From Zopfochytrium polystomum (Eukaryota > Chytridiomycota > Chytridiomycetes > Chytridiales > Chytridiaceae), in contig JAIVFJ010000230.1 in assembly GCA_025765615.1 (NCBI GenBank), positions 1 to 64,000 on the forward strand: a DNA stretch of 64,000 nt. Direction: 5' to 3'. The translations under genes were made by a program, and so were the position numbers. Below are positions 55,527 to 64,000 of this stretch, in pieces (within the stretch, counting starts at the first letter, position 1; each line of letters opens with the position of its first letter). Below the pieces are notes generated by a model that saw only the letters and a list, made by a program, of their open reading frames with translations, was not told where the DNA came from and made no database searches.

Positions 55527-57016
55527 CTAGCAATGATTTGACCGCTCCTTTGAAGACGCAGCCCCCGATGCGCTCATCTCTTTGGTCGATGTGAAGGAGC
55601 TCTGACCCGTTCGCATTTTGGAAAGGACCCTTCTCACGCGATCCGAGTCGGTCAAGAGGACGACGCACATCACGCTCGGGGTGACGTACATGAAAGGTCT
55701 GAATCGAAAGCACAAGGTCAAAAGCGCAACGGAGGGTTCGGTGGGGTAGTGAGAGTGACAGGAGGAAATGGTTTTGAGTGCGAAAGGCTGCTACAGTGCG
55801 TCGCTCGAACGGAGGGTGGTTTGAATCACCTGGCTGGAAGCATAGTTTTCAGTAAAAGAGCTGCAATAATTCGAACACGAACCATCCTCTGGCGGGAAAA
55901 ATATACCCCCTGGTAGTTTAAAAGCACGCAATCGGCAACATGAAAACAAGATTCTGTCAAAATCTCCCTTGGTGGGATTCCAGCTCCAAAAGGCCTCTTT
56001 CCGCATCTCTTACCTGCCGTCCCGAAAAACAAAAGTGCCGACCCAATGAAACATGCACATCGCATCACAGCGTCAGCGTAGTGAGCCACACCTACGACCA
56101 CCTCCTTACTCTCGCGGAGAGCCGCGATGACGCGCATTTGCGATGCGATGAAGAAGACGGCGGCGACAAAGGGTACGTAAGCCGCCAAAATCATGGAAGT
56201 AGCTGCAATTGGGGATGTGGCCGTGCCGTCGTCCGACTGGAATTGAGTGGACTTCGGGCGTTGGGTTTGTGGCGACGCAAAGGGCGTTTTCAGTCAAGTT
56301 GGGAGTTGGACCGTTTTGGCGCTTACGTAGTTGCTCAAATTGACGGATAGGTCTCCAAAGAGAAATTTCAGTAATGGATTCGCTGAAAACCCCTCTGGAT
56401 TACGACATACCGGCTCTGGGTGTTGAACAAGGTAAGACAACGAGAAACGAGACGTCTTCGAAGCAGCTCACATATGTAATGCAAACTGCACCAGCGCAAT
56501 AAGGCCCGCTACGACCCCAGGCAAGTCTTTTCTGTGAGGCAGAAAAATTGCCATGCAACGGTGCACGGTGTGGTAGATGATCGACGCGAACTAAATATTC
56601 AACACGTTCAGGGTCAATGGAGGATGGCAGGGAAAAGTAAAGCAATGCAATCCCACTGGCCGATCTCAACGCTCACCGCTATCACGAAGCCGACTTTATC
56701 CGTACGTTGCGATGAGACGAAGCCATAGTAAAAGAGTAGAAAATATGACTCACCGCCGCGAATCCATCCCATCCCCACCGGCGCGCTCCAAAACGCGCGA
56801 TCGATCACCGCGTTTGAGGCACACGCAAACAGCGTTGCGACCATCGCGGTGCTGAGGGACACAGCGAGGTGACTGTCGTCGATCCGACTCCACTGCTCGC
56901 GGTAGCATGTAACCTGCGCGAGAAGGGTGGTTTTGAGATGGGCGTTGAGCAGATTGTGCCAGTGGTGGAATCCTCGGTTTCCTGCTGGGCGAAATGACAG
57001 CACTGACCACGACAAA
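55527..57016 (-). CDS. Multi-pass membrane protein, family copy 2
   Basis: Paralogue of the gene at 33586-35062, on the opposite strand. Recognised exons: an N-terminal one near 56930-56755 (RIDDSHLAVSLSTAMVATLF, then a helix); one reading FASIIYHTVHRCMAIFLP, RKDLPGVVAGLIALVQFAL (about 56605-56480, donor GTGAGC); one reading ATSMILAAYVPFVAAVFFIA, SQMRVIAALRESK, VAHYADAVMRCACFIGSAL and FFGTAG (about 56215-56030); and the last, MYVTPSVMCVVLLTDSDRV with a Ser-rich tail, ending at 55527. Exon order and several splice positions match copy 1. The start is uncertain: MSWSV occurs near 57015, but the exon joining it is not clear. Function unknown. Two diverged copies 22 kb apart suggest an old local duplication. 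Confidence 0.6.
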
Positions 57017-57559
57017 GATGAGTAGGGAGCCGGCGAGGCTTTGATTGCCGCTCCTTCACTGAGTTTTTAGTATGCTGATGTGGCGGCGTACGACGGCGCG
57101 ACGGAGTGGAGAAGACGGCAGACAGAGGGAAACGCGACCATCCTCCAGCGAATCAAGCTGATCTACTCACAGTTCAGACATCTTGAATCTATTTTCGCGT
57201 ATTCGCGTCGCGCAGGAATAGAACAGAAGTGCAGACCAACTCCCAACATACACCAAAAAAAAAGTGAACAACAATGATGACAACTCCAGAAAGGACCTGG
57301 ACTTCTAGATGCAAGCGGAAGCAGAGTTACTTTATAATCCCGGTACATTGCTCGAGTCGGTCGACGAATGACAACATCTACGTACTGTACGAAGTGGCCA
57401 TGGAGGTGAGGGGCGATTAACTCGCTACATGGATCTCACTGTGAGAGGTGGCTCCATATCTTACACGCACCGCCTAGCACTCAAGCGAGCGTCGCTCAAA
57501 TTCCTAAGGATTTACAAGTGCCTGGGTAGCTACAGTGCAGGTCCACCTATCAGACTCAC
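57017..57559. other. Intergenic
   Basis: Upstream of membrane-protein copy 2 on the minus strand. Nothing recognised. Confidence 0.4.
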
Positions 57560-57840
57560 TTATTGACTAAATCATGATTACACTCCCGTCAGGGCATCGT
57601 TGAATGTAGAAATCTTAACCCCACCCCACCTTAGACTCTGTGTGAAGTAGCGTTCTTGTTCCATTCTATGTCGCGTAGAGGCTTGCGGAGAACGTCAGCA
57701 ATCTATGAAGAATCGACGGCGTTTTAAGTGACACCCGCACAGCGCCAAATTTCCTGAACAACTTGCTCCTCAATATCATTGTATTTTTGATGCTTGCCGA
57801 CACGGTGGGCCGTGATTTCATAACGCTCTGCTCGTATTCC
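57560..57840 (-). pseudogene. Copia-type RNase H end, decayed
   Basis: Minus-strand translation pieces read ITAHRVGKHQKYNDIEEQVV, EIWRCAGVT and IADVLRKPLRDIEWN, matching the copia Pol C-terminus (RTKHIDIRYHFIREKV ... QIADILTKPL). A purine-rich GGTGGGGTGGGGTT follows, where a polypurine tract would lie. Stops interrupt the frame. Confidence 0.5.
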
Positions 57841-57870
57841 CAAAAGAAGTTATGATGTGTCGACGCTTGT

Positions 57871-57980
57871 CGCGGACAGGCAGAGGTCCCCTTTCATGCA
57901 GGGAAATAACTCCCCGCAATAGATTATCATACCTGCGACAGCCAGGTTGAACTAGGAAAGGCCCACTCTGCCTGTCCGCG
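57871..57980. repeat. 110-bp unit with 15-bp perfect inverted ends
   Basis: CGCGGACAGGCAGAG at 57871-57885 is the exact reverse complement of CTCTGCCTGTCCGCG at 57966-57980. The 80 bases between are not palindromic. It could be a small non-autonomous element or a hairpin RNA. No matching target duplication is visible next to the ends. Confidence 0.6.
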
Positions 57981-59492
57981 ATTATGTACACGTCCATGAG
58001 GGGCTCCACCCATTTGTAGCAATGGAGACAAAAAGAACTTTCTCTATCACAATGATAGTGACTGTTTGAACCACAATCGTAGCTAACTTTTGATACCAGA
58101 CTAAATTAGGCCTACATAGTAGAAACTTACATAAATAAAGTTATGAGAGCAACTGGAATCGAATCTCTCTTTGTGATGGTTCGATAGGGTCATACTTTCA
58201 TGTGTGTGAAAATGTACAATATGTTAACAGTATCTTTGTATTGTTCACATGAGTGTAAGATTACTTGTTGACGTCATGCTGACTGGCAAACTTGGGACAG
58301 AGAGTCCCTCACTCTCACTGGCTCAGTCCTCATAACCGTACCGCCTTCCTACCACACCTGCCTGCACTTTTCCCCGTCCTTCATCGTTGTTGGTTTTTTT
58401 CCGTGTCGCGTTGCACCAATGCACTGAGAACATTGCAGAATTGTTCCGGGGGTTTTTTTTTCTCGTGTAATTGATTTATTGAAGGGGAACGGATACTAAC
58501 AGACTCCCCTCTTCCAATGCCCCCGAACCAAAGTTGTGGCTTTTCCGTTCGATGCGAACGAATATCGCGGGCGCAGCCACAGCTGGGGGAGTCGGTGGAG
58601 GCTCGCGACAAGCATTTGCCAGGGATACTATGGCGGCGGTCAGCGCGTGGCAGCGGCAGTAGCTACGAGGTGCGCGCTCGCTCGATTGTTTGACCGTAGA
58701 GAGATGCTAGATGTTTTTCGTCTATCGTCATTGCGGGGGCATCCTTGGAGAGAATTTTGTCATTCGCTGAAACCACCGACAGCGGCGGCGCGTGTGAGGG
58801 CGTGTGACGGCTGTTAGTTGAGAATACGTTTGGTTGGCGAGTGGCTCAACGCACGCCGCGGCTTCGGTGAATTGGGGATTGACGGGGATCGACGATAGCC
58901 CAACGCAAAACAAATAAGTAGTTCAAGGGGGGGGGGTCTGGGTGGTGGTCATTGGGAGAGGGGAGTCTGTTAGTAGCTGTTCCCTTATTGAAGGTGTTGT
59001 TTGAAAATTTTTTGAGATTGACTGTATTTTCTCGGTGGAGCATTTCCGTGATTCTTTGGCATCAGTTTCCGTTACATTTAAATCGTTTATTTGTAAATAT
59101 TGTTCAAGCCTTTGTAGTGCACAAGCTGTCGGGAGTGAAACAAAAAAAAAAAAAAAAGGAAAAAGAAAGGGAGTGAGGGGCTTGTCGCGGGGAAATCGAA
59201 TTTGCCGCCAGCAGCAAAGGGAGATTGGATCGGTGACGGAGCGAGATTGGATCGCAGAAACTGGAGTGACTCAAGTGGCACCCGACGAGAAGCCGAAGAC
59301 GAAGATGACAGACAGACAGACAGACCGCTAGGCAAATAATAATGGGTGGAAAATTTCTGGAGAGAGAGAGTGTGTGTGACGGAAGACAGAGAAAGAGGGA
59401 CAGAGGGAGGCTGCGACAAAAAAGATCCGGAATGGGAAAACGCGGAATGGAGAAAAACAAGAGAATATGTTTGTTTGCTTCTTATTTTCGCC

Positions 59493-59527
<35 letters not shown>

Positions 59528-59868
59528 GTCTATCTCTCTTCTGCCTGCTTCCCAATGCTCGTTCGTCCCTTTCTTCACCAAGGTCGTGCGCCCACCTCCC
59601 AGCTCTCTGGAGAAAGAAACAATATCTTTGCCCGCTCAGCGGTGTGTGCGACCACCACCTCACACCAACACCCACTCTACGTTCGACCGACCGCGCTCGT
59701 ATTTGACGACGGCGTTGCGTAGCTAAGCCAGCTAGCTACCCGCCCCCCGCACATCCGGGGCGCGCCCATCGCGAGCGAGAGAGAGAGAGGGTTTTGACGG
59801 GACGACGACAACGAGACTGGCAGACACCCCACCCCCGCCTTGAGCACCTGCCAGCCACGGCAAAATCG
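57981..59868. other. AT-richer intergenic, then bZIP upstream region
   Basis: 57981-58500 is AT-richer and has no open frame. 58500-58820 is GC-rich without gene features. There is an A run at 59142-59156 and CAGA/CTGT tracts at 59310-59327 and 59497-59532, upstream of the bZIP gene. No gene supported. Confidence 0.45.
59497..59532. repeat. (CTGT)n microsatellite
   Basis: CTGT units upstream of the bZIP gene; a short CAGA run 170 bases earlier is its reverse complement. Confidence 0.85.
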
Positions 59869-62332
59869 ATGCCGGCCAGGGAAGGACAAGATTGGTGGCC
59901 GCTCCGAGGACCCCCCCCACGAAGCGGCAGCAGCAGCAGCCGAACCGTCGCCCCCTCCGACTCCCACTACTTCGACGGGTCTCGCGCCGACTCTGTCCAG
60001 ACCATCGGTGAGCGGGCCGGTGCAACTGCAACAACCCTTGTTGGCAGGCAGCAACATGGCGGCTTTGGCGATCTGGAGTTCCACCATGGCCGCGGCGATC
60101 ATCAGTTTCCGACACCTGCTGTTCCTTGCACCGTAACGATGGAAGAAGACTGCTCCTGCTGCCCTCCCGAGCAGCCCCCTCCCCACTTCCTCCCCACGCC
60201 CTCTTGGTCTGCACAATCGCCGTCCTCGAGGCCATCATCAGGACCACAGCAACAACAGCAACAACAACAGCAACCACCACCGATACCCCCCTCCCTACTG
60301 CCTCGCGTTGCTCTGCCGCCGATGCGGTCCCTTGTCCTTCCGAAGCCCCTTCAGCTTATTCAGCAACAACAGCAACAGCAAAGGCTGCAGTCGCCGCTCG
60401 TTGTCCCGTCGCAGTCTTCCTTCTCCTTCTCCTCCTCCTCTTCGGCCTGGGTGTCCAGCGACCGAAGCGGGGCTCAAAACGAGTCCGCCCGACCGACTCC
60501 GTGGGAAGCGTTGTCTCCGCCCGACGGCAGCGGCGGAGGCGACCCGTCCCCTCCGTCTCTCTGCTTGACCTCTATCACTCTGTCCACCTCCTCCTTCCCA
60601 CCCTCCTCCTACTCCTCCTCCGCCCCCTTCTCGTCCTCGGTCTTTGTTTTCAGCAACAACGACAACGACAACAACACCAACAACAACAACAACAACAACA
60701 ACAAGGTCGCCCCCGCATACTACCCGTCGCCATCGGTTGCCCACGCCTACTCTCCTCCACACCCCGCTCCCCAATGTCTCCCTCCTCATCCTCCTGGTCC
60801 TCCTCCTTCCCAAGCCTTTGGTGTTAGGCGCGAGGAGTATTGCAACAATTCGCAGCCGAAAGCGCCGCCGCCGCCAGCCACCTCCTCCTCGTACGCCCGA
60901 GACAACCGCCGCCTCCCCCCCCACAGCTGCTGGGATCTGCGGGAGCGTGACAAATTCGTCATCCCTCGTGCGACACCGCCCAGCCACCACGACCACCACA
61001 GCGACCACCACCACACCGCCCTCTCCCCAAACAACCCATATCAGCAACCGTCCCCTTCCCACCTGCAGCACTTTACCAGCGACAGCCGCTACTACCGTAG
61101 CAGTCCAGAGCCCCAACAGATCGATTACCCCGGCATTGCTGGAGAGATCGTGCCCATCACCATGCCGACGCTCCTTGACCCTGCCGCGCGGGCGAGAAGA
61201 ACGATCCCCGCAACGTCAGCAGCAGCAGCAGCAGCAGCAGTAGCAGCGGCACTGCGAAAACCACGTCCCTACAAGTTCGGATCGAACCCGTACTACCTTG
61301 CAATGCGGGAGGTCTTTCCGCCTGCGATGGAGCACGACCCGCCGATCCTGCCCAACGTCGTGACGGTGGAGAGCGCCGTCTTGGCGGCGGCGGCGGCGGC
61401 GGCGGTCGGGAGGAAACGGGCGCGGCCGGAAGTCCCCGAGCGCGACGACGCAGACGAAGCGCAGGGCGAGCAGGGCGAGATGACGGCGCTGTTGGAGCCT
61501 GGAGCGAATGGTGATGGGTCTGGTCGCGGTCCGGCGGGCGAGGATGAACCGCCAGGGCGGACGAGAGCGAGTCGCTCCCCGGCACGGGATCCGGTTTCGG
61601 AGGAGACAACAGACACACCGCTGGCCGAGAGCGTGAAGGCGCCACCCGATGCCCGCCGCACCCGGTCCGTGACGTTTGCGCTTCCAGCGGAGCACCAGTC
61701 GCCGGATCTCGCGCCGCCCGCAAACCTGCGGACAAAGAGATCGTCCTCTCCGCCTGCAACCGCAACCGAAACAGCAAATCCATCAACAGCACCGACATCC
61801 ACAACAACAACTACAACAACAATGCCCACCGCGTGCGAACCGCCGGCGCATGCCGAGCACGAAGACCAGGCAACGATCCGCGCGCGGCTGCGCATCCGCA
61901 ACCGCGAGGCGGCGCGGCGGTTCCGCGAGCGGCGGGTGGAGGCGGTCAAGGCGCTCGAGCAGCGGGTGGAGACGCTCAAGGGCCAGCGGGACGGGTTCCT
62001 TGCCCGGGTGGCGGCGTTGGAGGCGGAGAGGCGGGAGCGGGCCGCGACGGAGCGGGAGTGCGTTGAAAGGTGAGAGAGTCTGAAAGCGATTGCCCTCTTT
62101 GTTCCTTTGTTTCGGTCGTATACGGACGGTTGGACGGCTTCTGTAATGGCGCTCTTTTTGCTTACTTTACCGTCCGACCCCCACCTGACCGCCCAGAATC
62201 TCTGCGCTGGAGGCGGCTCTAAGACAGAAGCGCGCCCACCCGCGCCCCCATGCACATCCGCAGCCCGCTGTACCGACGACGCTGGTGGAAGCGAGCAGCA
62301 GCGGTGGCGGCGCCAAGCGACGGCGTCCTTGA
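59869..62332 (+). CDS. bZIP transcription factor
   Basis: ATG 59869 (MPAREGQDWWPL). Exon 1 runs 59869-62069 (donor G|GTGAGA) and exon 2 62197-62332 (acceptor CCCAG), in phase, giving 778 residues. Most of the protein is low complexity: Gln, Pro, Ser, Asn and His runs, then an Ala-rich helix followed by KPRPYKFGSNPYYLAMREVF. The bZIP lies at about residues 675-745: basic region IRARLRIRNREAARRFRERR (N-x7-R as NREAARRFR, giving the DNA-contact Asn and Arg), then zipper heptads VEAVKALEQRVETLKGQ and VAALEAERRERAATERE. The intron falls within the zipper and exon 2 adds ISALEAALRQK. It ends with a basic AKRRRP. Nuclear DNA-binding dimer; target genes unknown. Confidence 0.85.
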
Positions 62333-64000
62333 AAAGAAGATGCACTAAACGAAAAGAAAAAGAAAGAAAAAAAACACTTATTTCGTGCGTGCTTGTTGGG
62401 GCGCTTCTTCGTTCCCTTCGTGCCTAGCTTAGCTTCACTGTTCCCCTTTTCCAGTTCATTTTATATTTCTGGGTGATTGTGCGTTTCCAGCAGCGCGTCC
62501 TTCTTCCTTACCGCTCCTTCCCTCCTCGCATCCCCAACATCACCCACTACCACCGCGTGGTCTATCGCTCTTTTTTGGTTGTGATGCATTTGATATTATT
62601 ATCGATGATGACGCGGACTTTACTGGCACGAGCATGTTTCTTAGAGCAGGTTGATTTGCACACACAAAGGGTGCGCGCAGACACACACACACACGCGCTC
62701 GTGCGCACTAGAATGTCTCCGAAGCCCATCTCCCTTGCACTTCCCCGTTGCGTCGGGTATGTCCTTCCTGTTTTGGCGCCCCCTCGTTCGTTTCTTCCCC
62801 CGCAGATGTAAGACAATTTTTACAAATGAACAACAGGAAAGGAAAGAAACAAACGTCACTCCCCCCTGCATCTGCGATTGAAAAAATTTTACACTTGCAA
62901 TGTGCGAATTGTTCGTCGTCATGACGGCAGCTGACGTTGATCGACCCGTCCGGGGTCCCGTCTCCATTTTTTTCCGCTCCGGCCATCCCCCCCCCCACAC
63001 CACACACGTTTTCGCGCGTGCGAAGATGCTGATTTGGTCCATGCAGCCCACGCGAAGACAAATATGAACCCATGTGGATGGGCATGTGGGTGGGCGGGCA
63101 AAAGCGGGCCTGTCTGCCTGCATTCCCAATTACGTTCGCCGTTGGCAGGAAAAAACGAAAAAAAAAAAAAAACTAACTACGAACCACCACCCACCACTCG
63201 TCCCTCCAAACCAAACGACTTCCAACAAACGTGCGAACCATTCCTCTGTCCGCCCCCCTACCGTCGCTGCCAGCCTGTCGAACGTTTATGCCCACAAGGC
63301 CTGCGGCCCGCGGGGGTCGCCACCCAAAAATAGTGTGGCCGCCACGGTTCGTGGGCCCCTCTTCTTCTTCTTCTTCTTCTTCTTCTCCTTTTTTTTTTTT
63401 TTTTTTTCCGGTCGTTTTCGTCGTTCACACGCCGACTTTCGGCGTGCACCTCCCGGGAAAAAGGGGGAAAGGCGGGGCGCAAAAGATGGGCAAGTGGGGG
63501 TTTCAAATGTTTCGTGTTTTGAGGTTGCACAGCGCCGGGCAAAGAACAAAAATTAGGAAGATAGACTTGCGATTCCGAGTGGGAAAATGAGAAGGGACAA
63601 GCCAGTCAGGTGCCTTTTTTTTCTTTTTTTTTGTTTTTGTTTACGCTCAAAATCAAAGAATCGGAGTTATTGAACCGAGCCCTACAACTAAAACCATTAA
63701 TACCACAATAGTGTCAAATTCAGGTGGGACCCATTTATTGGCTTGATCGTCCTTCAAATTCAACCCAACAAACTGCAACAGATAAACTGTCGACAAGAAA
63801 GGAGAAATGGAAGAAGACTGAGGCAAAGAAACCATCAAATAAAAAGAATAAAGAGAACTCTACGAAAAGTGGCTACTTTGCCGACTTCCTTGACATTTCT
63901 AAAAAAGCCTTGACGACGCTTGCCTGGCTTTCCAAGTGAAATTGAAGGAGCAGCATTGCGCCCATCACCAGACACAACACCAGAATCTTTGGGAGCTTGC
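62333..64000. other. Right edge, mostly non-coding
   Basis: 3' flank of the bZIP gene, then CA-rich and poly-T or CTT tracts (62680-62700, 63361-63409). At 63855-64000 the minus strand carries an open stretch reading APKDSGVVSGDGRNAAPSI, LGKPGKRRQGFFRNVKEVG, which may be an exon of a gene continuing beyond the window; support is weak. Confidence 0.35.
63361..63409. repeat. (CTT)n and poly-T tract
   Basis: CTT trinucleotide units running directly into a T run. Confidence 0.9.

Noticed and set aside
60126..60827. Alternative frames across the bZIP low-complexity region
   Set aside because: Leu/Ser/Arg-rich shadows of Gln/Asn/Pro codon runs. The frame carrying the bZIP is open throughout and splices in phase.

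Overview
This window looks like nuclear DNA of a zoosporic (chytrid-type) fungus. The evidence is intron-rich genes with GTRAGT donors, GC-rich coding DNA with S/T/A/P-rich proteins, cell-wall and GPI-type secreted proteins, a WWKDSGL repeat protein of a kind I associate with chytrids, Ty3 and copia relics, two nuclear tRNAs, and very many microsatellites and homopolymer runs. Species assignment is inference. Many otherwise clean genes change frame once or more, usually at short homopolymers. I read most of these as uncorrected long-read indels rather than pseudogenes.

Layout. 1-7.6 kb: a Kre9/Knh1-like GPI-type protein (-), a double beta-trefoil lectin (+), a secreted charged protein (-) and a single-pass membrane protein with a PY-rich tail (-). 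7.9-11.2 kb: a repeat island with two LTR families, including a solo LTR nested inside another solo LTR. 11.6-13.0 kb: the WWKDSGL repeat protein (-). 14.0-16.9 kb: a decayed Ty3 element (-). 17.5-20.3 kb: a second PY-motif membrane protein (+) and a TANGO2 homologue (-). 21.3-28.2 kb: a secreted mucin-like protein of about 1,990 residues (+). 28.7-35.1 kb: mitochondrial SSB (+), tRNA-Gly(CCC), ribosomal protein eL39 (-), tRNA-Ser(TGA) and multi-pass membrane protein copy 1 (+). 35.8-42.8 kb: a GPI-type GH1 glucosidase (-) and an ABCG transporter (-). 43.4-45.9 kb: LTR pieces, a T1/BTB protein (+) and copia remains. 46.3-55.3 kb: a Q-rich/RGG protein (+) and a cyclic-nucleotide-binding channel (+). 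55.5-57.0 kb: multi-pass membrane protein copy 2 (-). 57.5-58.0 kb: a copia relic. 59.9-62.3 kb: a bZIP factor (+). The last 1.7 kb is mostly non-coding.

There is no operon logic; genes are individually promoted. Shared themes are cell surface and wall (Kre9-like, lectin, GH1, mucin-like protein), membrane signalling and transport (CNBD channel, ABCG, two PY-tail proteins, the paralogous membrane pair) and mitochondrial or ribosomal housekeeping (SSB, TANGO2, eL39). Best leads for something undescribed: the channel whose pore lacks GYG, the paralogous membrane family, the ABCG protein with altered signature and H-loop, the mucin-like giant with duplicated basic motifs, and the LTR carrying a phased heat-shock-element array.
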